This document shows, one piece after another, positions 50,163 to 64,000 of a DNA stretch of 64,000 bases. Below the pieces are notes generated by a model. It saw only the letters and a program-made list of their open reading frames with translations. It was not told the DNA's origin and did not search any database. Source of the stretch: Datnioides undecimradiatus (lineage: Eukaryota; Chordata; Actinopteri; Lobotiformes; Datnioididae); contig WARS01000050.1 in the NCBI GenBank assembly GCA_008933995.1, forward strand, positions 6,078,574 through 6,142,573, read 5' to 3'. Each line of letters opens with the position of its first letter. The stretch's first letter is position 1. Made by a program: the position numbers and the translations under genes.

Positions 50163-52213
50163 CTGTATCTACAATATGCATGCACCCTTGCAGATGTCCA
50201 AAAGCTACTTAAGGGCGATAATTTCCCTCTGATTACTCTAATGCGCTACAGCGCTGCCGTCCTGTCTGTGATTTCTCCATTGCTTGGCAGGACCACACAC
50301 ACCCTCCATATGCTCGCTGACTGTCAGGCGAACAGACACGCACTTATCACTGAGAATGCAAGCTATGAAGAGATGAAAAGGAAAATGAGTAGGCGGGGGT
50401 GTGGAGGAGAGTTAGAAGAGCAAGAAAATTGTCTCCACTTTGTAATTTGTGCATACTTTATCGAATTCTCCCATGACAGCGTTCGACATTCTTCACAGTG
50501 CCTCATTGTGTTGCGAGTTGCAAAACCAGGCTGATAAACAACGGTGGCAAATTACGTAGTCAGAAACTTTTGAGACAATTGGAGTCTGGAATGAGCTGGG
50601 GGGGGGAATTAATAAATCATATTTGTTCATACATTAATAAGGAGGGGAGCTGATGAGGTAGGGGTGGGCTGAGCCCGACGTCGTTGTCAGATCTCGAACA
50701 TCAATATTTAACTAGTGTAAACAGATATGATGCACCCCCCCGTACTGGCTTCAGACTATGTTGTTCCTGTGCTTGTGTGAGTGTATGAACGTTTGTATGT
50801 TTGAACAAGAATGTGGTGGTGGTGCATTTGAGCATTTGCGTGAACAAAAATGCTCATTTGAGAAAACATTTTAAGTAGAGAGATTCAATTTGTGACCAAT
50901 CAAACAGTGATCTGATCAATGCCTGAGAAGTTGTTTAAAGGTTCAAAACAACAATCTAAACTAAGATAAGTTAATCCCTCCAAGACTAACGGTACACAGC
51001 AATCACTGATTAGTACATTTTGCCGGACCACATTAAAAGAGTCGTTTGATCATTTGTTTTATCAGAACAGTTATGAAAAGATTTGAAAGTTGAAACAGCC
51101 TTTGTCTGTCAGCCATTTATGATCACTGAGAGGCAGCATTGGCAGTCTAGTCAATTCAGGTTGTATGGCAGCCCAGTTGGCTGTGTACTATAGTTAGAAG
51201 GCTGAGTAGAAGCTAAGTTTGAGCTGCCAGATGTGGGTAGTACTCAGGAACGTGTAGTTGGGCCGATCTGAAATGACACTCAGCTCTTGGGCTAACTTTG
51301 CTAACTTAAGCTCATGATTTTGGTGTCGAATGTAAGTGGAGGTGAGGGTTAATGTTTGGTTTGGAACTGGTAAAAGAACAGTAATTAGTCAGCAGACTAT
51401 ATAAAGCAACCAGAGATGATACCATAGAAAACGTGGAAATCACATCCTCTGTAATTCTTCTGGTGCTTCGGCGGTTTCAGTCCTAAGTGGCAACCTACAA
51501 TTAAAAACCAACACCCGTTTTTTTATGGGTAGATTTCAATATATTGGCAACATTATTGTAAAGTCTGACTGCTTTCAGGGGAAGAGGAACAAATCTAAAA
51601 CTAGATTTTCGTTTTTGGTCTCTGAAGGGGTGGACTTTAAATCATGACCCCAAGGTTTCTTCATTTTAATAAAATTAGCCTTTGTTCAGGCTTTCAATAT
51701 GAAAGCTAAGTGTCAAGACTGGACTGCCCGATGTTCCTTTTATTCAAAATAACAAAATGACTCTTATCGTGCCTCCAATATTGTTACATTAAAGATGTGG
51801 TATCCAATCGCCGCCATTGCCTCAAGGTCAGTCAGCTAACAAACACATTAGGGAGATGCAGCATGACAGGTGTGGTACGCGCCTGTTACATCTTGTCATT
51901 GACAACACAGGGGATACATAAATGAGAGTCTTGCACAGTCATGAGGTGTTAGGAAAATAAAGGTGAATTCAGTTAAATAAGGACAAAGAAATAAATGAAC
52001 ACGAGCCTGGGTGTACAGATGTCACAAATGTTTTTGTATTAGCTAATAAATTCTCTCTTTTCCCTTGAGCAACAGGAGGCTTTTTACAATCACCTCTTCA
52101 TGTTCATACTGACCGATTGCTTTAACTGAGATAACACTTGCAGCTCCAGGGGCTTTTTTTGTGTTAATAGTAAAAAAATAAAGTTTCTGTACACCTCTTC
52201 ATGCTTGGGTACA

Positions 52214-52232
52214 TGTCTGTCTGTCTGTCTGT
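52214..52232. repeat. (TGTC)n microsatellite
   Basis: Four to five TGTC units. Confidence 0.85.
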
Positions 52233-55200
52233 GGTGCTGAACTCATTCCAAGTTCGACTGTATGTAGCAGAACAATAAAACCCTGCAGTCAGAGTTTCTT
52301 GTGCTCCCAAATAGTGCTGCTGTGACAGAGATGAGTGGCAGTAAGCAATAACCAGCAGGTCAATAGGAATTAAGGCTGGAGAGAAAGAGAGAAAGTGGAG
52401 GTGTGGAGCTGTTTAAAAAAGAAGCGGCTGATAGAGGCAAACCAGCGAGGGTGTTTCATTTTTAATCCATCAAACATAACTGTCCACTGCAGGGTCAGTC
52501 ACTCAACAGTCGCTGCAAGTTTTTTTTCCCGTTTCTCAGAAAAAATGTGACTCTGAGAGCACAAGGGCTCACATTATAGTTCTCTTTTCTGAGAAGTACA
52601 AACACACACACTCATTCTCTACCTTCTCTTCTCAATTGACAGTTTGAATAACTCTGCTGATTGTCCAATCATAGCTTAGCAACTGTAACTAGGCACGGCA
52701 GGCCTGTCAGGCTTTGGCTTTCTTTACTTGCCAAAATGGTGTGTATTGTGCTTTCCAAAGAGCAATATTAAGAATCTATCAGACTGTGTTTGTGTTGGGC
52801 TGCCCTAATGCAAACAGAAATCGTTGGCATACCTAGCTAACTAGCTTTCTATGTACAGTAGAAACCTGCCATTACTTCAAAAGCCACAGACATGTGATCA
52901 GTTAACTACTGCCAAACTCTTGGCTAAAGGTTATTTCTTATCCTCATATTCTGTTTTTTCAAGTCGAAGTACATCATGGTCTTTGAAAATTGTAATATTA
53001 ATCAAACTAAATCAAATCTTAGGGATGAAAGTACTGCATTTGTAACACAAAAAAACAAAAACAAACTTTGGCTGATTTAGGAACAGCAACTGAGGGCCAC
53101 AGGGCTGAGCAAACAGTGCATTGTTAAAGAAACGGAGTGCTTTATCTTTACAGTCAAACTTGGTGACGTATGTGTGTATATGGTTTCTGTGGTCATGTCT
53201 CAGTGATTATGTTACTTTATCCAACCAACAACCCAGAAACACATTGCAAATCTATCCTGCCACCCGGCGAACAATCCCTCTTCTACATCTCTGTCTCTCT
53301 GTGACCTTGTGCATTAATTATTCACATTGTATGAATGTTGCCCCAGTGGAACATTTCCTTCATTAATTCCAATATGTACTCTGCTGTGGGCCTGACAAGT
53401 CATTTACACTCCCAACACCTCATGCTCACTGCAGAAACCACATTGTTTTTCTCTCTGTTGCTTATCATAACCTTTGTATTGTCTTTTCTCCTTGTGATTT
53501 TTTTATGTCCTTCTGCAGCGTATCTGTTCCTTTCACTGGCGAAATAACATCACCTTTTTCACAATTTTATACCAGACATATCGGTGCCTCCTCACCCCTC
53601 TCCTTTCTTCAATCAATTCTCATCTTCCGGTCATCAGTACATCACAGAAATAGGGGACAAAAGTGCTTCAAACGCCTCATGATTCTAGGAATGTTTTAAG
53701 AGTCCATTACTTTTAGATGACCACTGGACCAGTTGCCCAATTCCCATTACGTGTGTCTTACTCAGCTAAAGCCTTATCTTCACTCTCCTTTTTCCCCCTC
53801 AGGCTGAAGCTCTCTCAATATCAGAGAAAGCTCCCTGAGTATAGTTCTGAGTGCTCACCCTAAACCCGAAAACCTGAATACCCTAAGCTCACAATGAAAT
53901 CATAAACCATTTCAGGCTCAGCAAACCAAGCAATCACAACATTTACAGAACATTTTCAGAGGTGACGCAAAGTTCTCGGGGGATTTGAATAAAGTTTTTA
54001 GTGTTTTCTTACAGCCATCAGAGAGTTCAATGTATAATTAATCCTATTTTTCCACCCATTTTAAACTTCGCATTACCACACTGCAGAATGCATATTCAAT
54101 GTGCATCACCTGCTGAGACTGGCTGGCAGTGAGCATGAATCTTGTCTCCATTAGCTGAGAGACAATTAATCAGCTGACAGTAGAGTATCTGCATATGATT
54201 GTTCTGAAGGTTTCCCATGATGTTAATGTTAGGTCAGGGTGAACGGTGCAACTGCCATGCAAATAATGGTACAGATTATGCATTTAACCTCTCAAAGCTC
54301 TTGCATTTTAATATACGCAAGTATTAAATTAGACCAGCTGGAATAATAAAGTTTTGCTTCAGCCAGTAGGAAATCTTTCAAAATCATGTACCAGTATAAT
54401 GATATACCAATTTTAGTTTGACACATCCAGAGAGTGAACACTTTCTGCTGCTACGAGGTTTGAGGCTGAGTGCACCACTCCAACAATGACCCATTTAAAA
54501 GATAAAAAATGTCCCGTAAGTGCTACCCCCTCGGCCTGATTTTACCCCCATAAAACCAAGGGCAAGGTCAATGCAGTTAACAGGCTTCTCATTTTTAGAT
54601 TTTATAAGCTGTATAAACATTGATTTTGCGAGTTATCCAAAATTAAAAAATGAAACTGACGCCTGAGATCTGGTAAACATGCTCTGCAAACCAATCTCAG
54701 CATGTTCAACCAATAATGGTTTGTTAAAATGAGAGTGATCATGTCATCTCTCAGTTTTAGCGTCATAACCTTAATCAGACATCCAGAGTTGTGCAGTAGC
54801 TTGTCCCATTGGTCAACATTAGCTTAGCATTAGCTTACCAGCCCCTATGGAGACTCGGAGCTGTCAACGGGACTATTTAGATGACATGTGATATCTTCAT
54901 CATTGTGTGGCAGATGTGACTGACCAGTTTGTCTTCATTGTCACCAGAAGACAACTACAGAGCAATCACTACCAAAGGTCATGCTGCTTTTGGATGTTTT
55001 GGATGTTAAGAATCATTTTTATGCATCACAGTAACGTAGGTTTCATCACCAAATCTGAGCTATGGTAAACTGCTCATTTGAGGTGATTAAGTTATTTTGC
55101 TTGAGGTCAAGTTCTTTGAACTGACTTACTGATTTAAATATCTGCCAGTGGAACATCGCACCCTGCTCAAATAAAGAGCTGTTCTGGTTTTTGATCGCCC

Positions 55201-58200
55201 CACCATTTCATCTAAATGATTTCATAATTTCCCTAAAATTTTATTTTGTTTAATGTAATCAGGAGCAAATTCAGTTATATTTCTTATATCAAATAATTTT
55301 AATATTATTTAGCCCTTAATAAGTGTGCAGTTTTCACACCATGATAGCTTTTTCCGCTTGAGCAAAGCAAACAGACTGATACGCCAATTTAAGCCCCTCA
55401 AACACTGCTCACACAGTACAACCAATGATCTTCTAGCTATAGGGAGGACATTCAGTCGAAATGGTCAAGTGCTTGAGCTCGTTTATGCAAGTACACCTTC
55501 TCCGTCTTGCGTGCAGAAGCTGCACTGTCTTGTGTGCAGAAACACACACGCACATACTCCGAGCCACAGATGACAGTTTAATTGCGAGATTGGCTAAGAA
55601 ACATATGGAACGGATATACGGGGGTCTATTAGTGTATCCTTTGTAATGGATATCAGGAATAGAATGGGGAATTAGGCCTAGGCCTTGCTACTGACAGAGC
55701 ATTAGAATAATCCCTGCTACTTAGGACAACAGTCAGATACTAAATACACCAAATCCACTTCCCCCGCTCACAGAGCAAAAGCAAACTAATGAACGAGGCG
55801 CCTTTGCATATTCACCATTATAATTGAAGTCAGACAGAGACCATTTATTTTTATGAAGCACCATAAAGCAATGCAGCACCGTCCGCGTGCACTGCCAAAC
55901 AAATGTGCAAACAACACAGGAACGGACACACACAAGCATGCGCGTCCCCATGCTCTTTCTTTTCATTCATTCAGCTCCCTGAATCCTGACGGGGCTCAGA
56001 AAATTCATTTTCTGAGTTGTTAAACTCAAAACATAACGCTGGAGCGAAAGGGAAACAAGAGAAAACACACAGAGCATAGAATGAGAGAAAAGTACATGCT
56101 GCTAAGAAAATGATAGTCAAAGACATAATCAAGAAAAAGATGAAGCTAAACCCGCCCATCAGCAACGATGGTCTCCATACCCAAGAGTAAGTGTCACCTT
56201 TAATTTCTCATAACCCCCTTGCCATTTCATTTCACATATTTCATTATAATTTGCAGACCCTTCAATATCTACCTTTGATAGGGGGGGTTACAATCCATTT
56301 GCAGAGATCAAGAGGTCATTGAGAAATCTCTACACCGACCTTCTGTCCTCCTTCGCAGGATATGAATATGTCCCAGAGTGCATAGAGAATGAAGCAAGGT
56401 CATAAAGGCAGAGATTGGATGTCAAACCCAGGCGGCTAACTGGCAATATTGATACACTGCTTCATGGTTCTATCAATATCGTCATCTGTAATTGGTGTAA
56501 CCTGATGGACTGCATGTCAGTTAGAGGGGTTTTTGGCACTATATTATCTATTAGTAAAGTGCAGATAATGATCTGTGATGGACAAAGTGTCTGTGGCCAT
56601 GGAGGAGTGGAAATATGACAGGAAACAGCAGGGAAACAGGAACCTTATTGCTTCATTAAGTCAGCGCTAATCAACTGTGAGAGGTTCCTGCTGCGTGTTC
56701 TCTTCTTGCTCTGAGACAGATTCTTAAGCAGGGTAACAGGTGTGTCATGTTTTTGGTGCTCTGGTTCTGAAACGTGGAAGCGTTTTTCTGTCAAGTTATT
56801 CTACACCAATGAACGGTTGAATATAAAAGTAACCCACCATATTTTTAGCCTTTCACTCGTGTACTGAGTCATGCTTTCCACCTGGATTTAGTCTGTGATC
56901 TGTAATTTATTGTAATGGGATCATAGCTTCATTTACATTTATGATTTGACACAGTAGGAAAAGGAGAAAATCAGATTACAAATACAAAATCAATATCCAG
57001 TGTCTTGTGCTGCCCCCCTGCTGGTAACGATCTGTATATGCTTATAACTCCCGATGACTTCTGCTCCTTTCTCTGTTGTATCTGATCCGGTCTGATAGAG
57101 GGAGCTCAGCAAAGAGGACTCTCTGGCTCATCCTCTTCACACCCTCCAGCCTTGGCAGCAGGAGCTTTGTGTTTGTGACTGGCTCACTTTAGATTTCTGT
57201 TTTGCTGTTTATTTTGTTGTTTGGGGGGCCTGACAGTCCATTTTTGAAGGTTTTCTTTCTGAAACTTAATGTACTTTTAAGTTAAATAGAAGAACCCAGA
57301 TCCTACTGCCATGTGTGTTGGTTTAGATGTTTTCTTTTTGTTAATGTTGGCTGGTCCGTTAGACTTTTCACTTATTTTTTTGTTCCCTGTGTTATGTTCA
57401 GTTTTCCTTGGTTTGATAATACTCATAATCCTGCAGTTCTAAAACTTTTACTTGTTTGGTTATATTGGGACCTCTACTGAAAAGTCTTTCTGGGATTAGT
57501 AAGAGCCGGTACAGCACATTAACTGTTTTCCTAGGCAAAGAAAAACATACAGTGTTTGTCTTCAGCTGAAACACACAAACAATAAAATCAAATCAAATCT
57601 CAGTCTCCAAATGCTCTGTCTCATTAACAGCTGACTGACGACCATCCCACTCTCTGAATATTGCATCTTTCGAATGGCAAGACAATAATGCGTAATGGAC
57701 TTTAGACCAGGTTTTGTTGGTTAATAGTGCCATCCCCTTTAGCTGCACCAACAGCAGCCAACCACACCTTATTTTAAGGCCAACACATACATTGGTGATG
57801 GGGACAAGTTCACAGCACTGGCTTTGGAAAATGACAAGTGCCTTAGCTGGAAACCATCGGTACAGTTGCACAGTGCTGTGAGCTCCTGTACCAGGTTTTA
57901 GATGGAGCCCTTTATGTTTTCCTCAAAGTAGAACAGCAATCAGACTTTCTAACATGAGTCATTCTCAACCATACTACATAATTTGACTGGGGTTACATAT
58001 GGTAACATATATGCAAGATTGTAAAATGGAAATGTCACACTCTTTGTGACACACTGTCACTGTCACGCTCTTTGGTTGGATTCCCTTTTTTTTGTTCCAT
58101 AATAATAAAAAAAAATCTGATTTTAAAGGCATGCATTACATGTTCATGGATCTCTACATGTAGTACAATGTATTTATGAATATTCTACACTGCATTGTCT

Positions 58201-58533
58201 CCTGTCTGAAATGGGCAGTAATATGATAAAAAAAAAAAAATAACCCTAACGCCAACAACACATAGCTGCAAAAATTAAGACATATTGACTATGTAATAAT
58301 GTATATTAGAGTAAATTCTTAATTTATTGAATGAATGAAATTAAACAAATTAAACAAGATGATCATTTAGTTATTTAAAGCACAAATGCAAAAATATTTT
58401 CATGGTTCCAGCTTGTGAAATGCCAGCATTTTTCTGCTTTTTCCCTTGTTTTCAATATCATTGCAAAGTGAATGGCTTTTGGTTTGGGGCTGCTGGTCGA
58501 ACAAAAACAGGCAGTGTGAAGGCACCACCTAGG

Positions 58534-58794
58534 ACTGTACTGTGGGTGCCTGTGATGGGCATTTATCACTATTTTATTGCCCTAACGATTCATAGATTCT
58601 TCGCACAGCAATGAACTTCTACGCTCAATCGACAGCCTTATCGACATCGAAAACGTTCGTCAGTGGCAGACGATATGTACTCGTAAGCAGGTATGAAGTA
58701 CAATATTGTCTAACACAGAAACAAACACACCACCCACATTTGTTTCCCACAATAGATCACACAAACAGACATACTGTACTGTGGGTGCCTGTGA
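58534..58794. repeat. Pair of exact 22-base direct repeats enclosing about 217 bases
   Basis: ACTGTACTGTGGGTGCCTGT followed by GA occurs at 58534-58555 and again, identical, at 58773-58794. The enclosed DNA (58556-58772) has a CpG-dense patch at 58618-58695 with eight CpG in about 78 bases, unusual for this CpG-poor window. The repeats are longer than normal target-site duplications. Possible origins are a small segmental duplication, or two fragments of one repeat. Confidence 0.6.
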
Positions 58795-61700
58795 ACGCAC
58801 ACACACGCACACACACATATGGAGTTGTTCTTTTATAATGGCTTTGTGTCAGCATATAACGGATGTCTCCTAACAGTCCCATTTATTCCCATCTCCAGCT
58901 AGCCTATGCCTGTCCAAACAACAGCATGAAACAAAGGATGGAAAACAACAGAGGGGAGACAAACACATCAATCTGCCACCAAACCACACACACAATCACA
59001 TCAAACACACACATATGCACCGCACTGATAGATAGCCTAATAGAGAGAATGGATACATAGTTATTGAAGATTTTAACTCATACATAGTCATGGATTGATA
59101 AGTGCGAAGGCTATGGAATAGAAATTGGAAACAAACAGCAACCTGAAGACAACCTACAATCGGCACGTGTGAAAACACAGTAAACCAGAGAGTGAAACCC
59201 AAACACACAGACAGGCGCACACACGTTTTAAGTTTTTTGTTTTTTGTTTTTTTTTTCTTGAGGGTGAGGCTAAGAATTGAAAGCATAAGATACCAGAATA
59301 CAGATCAATCAGCTGTCAGAGGACTGTGTCTCGGAGGTGGAGAGAGCCCTCGGAGATGAAGTAAGCCTGATACAGGCAGAGGATCTTTGATTGGAGCCAA
59401 AGCTTAATGGGGCTCCGCACAGAGAGTGGAATGGGCTGCAGCATCCCTCCAGCCTCGGGGATCACAGCGCTGGATATTTGATAGAGGCACGCTGCTGTTT
59501 TATCTGCACGCACTCACCTGCGTGTTTTCGGGGGAGAAAATGGAGAAATCAGCCCCCTCCCAAAACACACAAACACAATCTCATCTGTTGTTACCAACTG
59601 TAGCTGCGCTTAAAGCACATGAGCCACTGCAAAATTGTAAATGAGCTTCTTTTATATCTATTTGTTTGTCATTGCACTTTATATTGTTCCTCTACTGAGG
59701 TCATAAAAATCTGCTGTGTAAATGCGTACTGTAATTTTCATTCCCACATTAAGTATTGCACAAGCGGCCCCACTGTTTCCACAGTAAACTGTTGAACGCT
59801 GTGACAGAATTCAAACACAGGGAAGCCCAGACAAACAACAGAAGAACACAACTCAAATACACACACAAATGTATGTATTGAACTATTACAACAACAATAA
59901 TACAGCCCTCTAACGTGAATAAGCTTGTGCTAAACCCTGCCTGGTGCCTGTGTGGCAGCCATTGATTAAAGGCCCTTGTTAGCATGTACGGCCCCTCATA
60001 TGTTTCTGTTGTGTCATTGATAAGGGCTTTGTATTCACACCCGCTGAAGGGAGTCGCCTAATTAAAAACCAGTGACAGCCAGATTCAAGGAACAAAGGCA
60101 GCGGTCCCACTGTCGCAGATTTGCATAGGCATTAATTGTTGTTCTTCTTTTCATCTTCGAGTTTGTACAGTAAGGCTTACACACTCAGGGAGTGAATGGA
60201 AGTTTCTTCAGCAGTCTGGCTGTATTACAGAAGTGTGAATCTGCTTTAAGTCTGTCCTGCACACTCTAGTGACACCACACGGTAGGTAATGCAGTATTAT
60301 GAAGGCTGTGAACTAGCTAACAGCTATAGTACAAGTTATCTCTTAAGAAGTAAAACGGCACTTATTACAGTAAATAAGTACCATTTGTGAAGGACTACAA
60401 AGAGTAAGACTACCAAAATAACAAATGAACAAACAAATAATAGTAAGTGCTCTTGTAAAACAAAGGAGACTTGTTTCATGAGGCTGAAAATACTGTTCAA
60501 AGAACCTGAGTATCTGAAATCATAAAGCTCCTGGATTCAAACACTCTGCTTCAAAGCTTTGTTTCATCATATTATGACCATATTACAAAGAAGATGAGTC
60601 CACTGACACTATTCACTGTCCCAAGTTGAATATGAAGTGACATAAAAAGAGCTTTTTCAAAGATTAAATCACTTTTTTTGGTTTTCTTTTAAACACACAG
60701 CTACAGTAATCAGTTTATTAATCCCACCTGAACTGCCAACTATTGGCAACAACCTGCTTCTTTCTCAAGTAGTGTAGCCGTGATGTAGCTTAGCACCAGG
60801 GTAGGGTTAGCGACAGCAGCTAGGTGTGGTCACAAGTACGACAGACTACACGTGACCAGAACACATAATTCAACAGGGGCCAGTGCACTTTCCACCTTCC
60901 AAAATGGAGTTGGTCTTCACAGCTAATGGAAGCTTTAGGTAGAGTAGCTCTGCTGACATTAGTCGGTTATATGATTAGTCAATCCGTGAAACCATCCACA
61001 GGAACATGCATTATATTGTGGTACAGCATTGGCGTGTGCCAGAGCTATTTGAGTGTAGGATAGCAAAACTCTCACACATGTGACTTGTAACACTTGTTTC
61101 GGGTTCAGAGAGTGTTGTAGTGAATTGAAACTGGAAATAGGTGAGGCAGGAGGAAAACACGGGTTTTAAAAGTGGGACATTTCAGCATTTGGTGGAATAA
61201 TCTCTGAATTACTGACGTTAATCAACACCCTAATCAACCTTTATAGATATATTTAGGCCATTTTGTTCTATGGGGCAGTAAAAACTGTACTTATTGCCTC
61301 TTTAATAGTCAGTATTTAGGGAAATAAGACATAATGTTGCATAAAACAGTCGTCTGGTTTCAATCTGACAGTCAGGTACCTCGCTGTAGAGACATATGCT
61401 AGCTACTCTAATTAAACCATATGCAGTCGGGCATGAGTGTGTGCAGCAGAGCACCTCAGTGTGCAGCCGAGCGTTGGCACAGAGGGGACTTCAGCAGGTT
61501 ACAGAGGTGAAAGAACCATTTTCCTCCTTCGCCCTCTGCCAAACAGGGAAGCCACTTATTAGAAGATCCTGAGCTGTCAGCAGAATCGCACACTGTGGGC
61601 GCACGTTGTGTTGCAGCAGTCAAACACACACACACACACACACACACAATATCCTAAGCACACTTTTTTTCATCTATACACCTCTGTGTGTAGCTAAGTC

Positions 61701-64000
61701 TAGGAACAGAGTTCTGTCACCACGCTTATCTCCTTATCTTACAATCTCTCTACCTCTAAGCATTCTGCTCTACTACTTCAACTGCTCGGATGTAATTAGC
61801 TCTGGGTAGCACCAAAGATTACGTCAAGCAGGGACACATGTTGCTCAGCGAAGAGGAGGAGGAGAGTGCTGTAGAAGGATTGGGTTACTGTGGTTTGTAG
61901 TCTTTTATTTAATTTTTCATCAGAAAACTGCAGTGAAGTGCAACACGCTGAGCAAAAGAACGCACTCCAGTCATATCAACCGCCTCATGCAAGACAGCGG
62001 CAATGAAAGAAGTGGAACCCCCGCTAAAGGGAGTGGATACAGAAATTCCTTTCAAAGATACTAGATGAATCACACAAATGGCTGCTTATGCCGTATATTA
62101 CACTGTCTAAGGATAGCCTCATGGATGCGAGCTTCATTTAAGGATGCCACAGATCCATTTCAGAAAAAGAAAAAAAAAAAAAACCAAGACATGCCATGTT
62201 TCCAGTCACAGGTCTATTTCTGTTGCAATTTCAGATGCATTTTTAAAAATTAAAACTACAACGCTTTTGCCAGACGCAGGAGAACAAAAGAGATGATGCA
62301 CACAGTTGCCATGCTTCAGTAAACAGGCTTTGTTTGATGAGGGGACTGGGAAAGGCTGATGGGAAAGGGTGGGTGGTATTCAATTGTGTTATAGATGCAC
62401 ATTTGAATATGTACTGATTCAACGATGAACTGGTCAAGTATTACTGAGATATAACTAAAAAAAAATTATCACTATTTAAAAAAAACTCGGTGGGTTTTGT
62501 ATCGGAAGTTAAATAACGAAGGTAAAATATGAAAAAATATGAAATACGACTGGAATATTGATAATTACATACATTTGGCACTGTACTATGGGAGCAAGAA
62601 TGGACAGAGTTTGCTTGAGGCCACTCTACAGGAGAGCATCACCATCATCATTTCCCTTTTTCTTTCCATTGTTCTTAATTCTGTCTGCAGATTCATTCTC
62701 CTGCTCTGTGTTATGCTAATTGCTGTTATTAATTCATGCAATTTAAAACTGCCCGGACAAGAAAATCCATCACAGTAAACATCAAGACTTAATGTATTTT
62801 CCCAAGGTTTCTGTCCATTTTTATCATTATTCCACTGTGTCTCTGATACTCATATCACTACGTACAGTACATTGTTCTTTTTTCTAGTCAATCACCTGAC
62901 ACCTACAGCCTCCTCCAAGAGAGAATACATCGGATCACCGTGGAAACTTTGTCTCCTCTGTGTATTTGTATTTATTATAATGACTGAACTTGCAAAGATA
63001 GCAGTACATTTCCAGCTTGTTTTGACGCCATCCAATACATTTTCCAAGTTAAAAGAAGAGCTAGATACTACATTGCTCATGGCAAACATCACTATCATAG
63101 TAGAAGAAGGGATGTCGAGTGTACTCTCTTCTAAAGATCCCTACCAATTCAGGATTTATGATCTTACTATTTGTGACATCTTGGAAGAAGTATTCATTAG
63201 CGTTTCATCCATGTTGTCCCTTCCCACCGTGTCCTCTCACAGTTTATCAGTGGTCACCAGCTTTACATAACACACTGTCCCCAAAGAGCTCATTATGCAG
63301 AGAGAATCCTGTCAGGGTTATATTTTTATGTTCCGGTACTATTGACACGTTACTACTAATGCATCAATGTATAAGCAGAATATTAAAATGGTAGTAAGCC
63401 AAAGTAAACTCTACCAACACTTACTCTCACAGGCCACTTCGGGAGGTACACCTGAACCATCTATTCATTTAATGCTACTCTTACTGAGCAGTTCAGTTTT
63501 CGTTGTCACTGGTGGATACAGTAATAACTCAACTGTATGTTTATTATTGAGTTTTGTAGTAGGCGGTTGTGTTGCAGTGAAGTGTGTTATATCTAAAAAT
63601 GTTTCTAATACTCTGGCCCTCTCCTGTATTTAAGGTGAGTGGGAAAGAATTCAATACAAGCTTTGGATACAATGCAGTTCAGTTCAACACCACTGCAAAC
63701 GACAGACACAACACTGAAGTGTAATTAATACTGCACTGAAAGTGTCGATCAAACCTGGACATTGTAAAAGGTCTTTAAAACATTTTTTAGATTTCTTTTA
63801 TGTGATGATGTCATCTTGTTATTATTTCTATTGCTTTTATTGCCTCTATTCAATTTATTGGACTTATTGCTTTTATGTAATGGTGCTTTTTCTGCCTTTT
63901 TATTGTTTTTTATTCTTTTTATAAGTTGTTATTACATTTTGAACTTTTTTTTTCTGCTCTGGCGTCTGTTAGCCTGGCTGTCTCTTTTTCTGTAGAAGAC
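58795..64000. other. Noncoding stretch
   Basis: CA repeats at 58797-58817 and 61624, A-run at 62170-62183, and T-rich DNA at 63780-63960. A 132-codon + frame at 62872-63270 has two hydrophobic stretches but no family resemblance or splice context. It is treated as fortuitous. Confidence 0.55.
61624..61648. repeat. (AC)12 microsatellite
   Basis: Perfect AC run. Confidence 0.95.

Larger units (their letters stand above)
49167..58533. other. Noncoding stretch
   Basis: Beyond the GT and TGTC repeats and an A-run at 58229-58241, nothing is recognisable. Long parts (50.5-52.8 and 53.7-55.3 kb) lack any open frame above 60 codons. They contain TTAGCTTAGCATTAGCTTA-like words (54.8 kb) that may be eroded teleost repeats. 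Confidence 0.55.

Noticed and set aside
56341..56400. Acceptor-like CTCCTTCGCAG with a 13-codon open frame
   Set aside because: The donor candidate (GTCATA) is poor and the segment is too short to judge.
62872..63270. 132-codon frame with hydrophobic segments
   Set aside because: AT-rich DNA gives hydrophobic residues readily; no family, splice signal or conserved motif was seen.
1..64000. CRISPR arrays, tRNA/rRNA genes, operons or phage-like modules
   Set aside because: Looked for and not seen. All tandem repeats are simple-sequence microsatellites, no tRNA-like box pair was convincing by eye, and the DNA is vertebrate in character.

Overview
The window looks like vertebrate nuclear DNA, most likely from a teleost fish of the percomorph (spiny-rayed) type. 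Coding density is close to zero. CA/GT dinucleotide microsatellites occur every few kilobases. Several old interspersed repeats resemble families I remember as abundant in spiny-rayed fish genomes. No prokaryotic operons, RNA genes, CRISPR arrays or phage modules are visible. No host gene exon can be assigned with confidence, so the window is either intergenic (a gene desert) or lies inside very large introns.

The only clear protein-coding signal is at about 47.9-48.7 kb on the + strand. It is the C-terminal part of the reverse-transcriptase protein of a fish non-LTR retrotransposon with a restriction-enzyme-like endonuclease (R4/Dong/Rex6-like). It carries a CCHC zinc knuckle and the PD...D...KxxKY nuclease motifs. 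The frame is open for about 249 codons before the homology breaks. Both ends are missing: the 5' edge abuts a (TG)n(TA)n microsatellite and the 3' edge stops short of the usual C-terminus in AT-rich DNA.

Layout. 0-16 kb: noncoding DNA with microsatellites, a G-rich block at 0.9 kb, an old repeat at 3.03-3.25 kb, a short teleost repeat motif at 4.85 kb and a 200-bp polypurine tract at 10.5 kb. 16.0-16.3 kb: an inverted-repeat (MITE-like) element. 16-32 kb: long low-repeat stretches that may hold conserved noncoding elements, plus purine-rich tracts and a hairpin at 29.2 kb. 32.4-32.7 kb: another teleost repeat. 33.5 kb: a small tandem duplication. 33-47 kb: mostly featureless, with simple repeats. 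47.9-49.2 kb: a cluster of mobile-element remnants (the LINE fragment, a second copy of the 3.0-kb repeat, and a possible hAT-like end). 49-64 kb: noncoding, with one notable pair of 22-bp direct repeats around 58.5-58.8 kb enclosing a CpG-dense patch.

A few segments have exon-like splice sites or codon patterns (12.36, 19.39 and 30.29 kb). They are listed as weak candidates only. I did not find a novel multi-gene system here.
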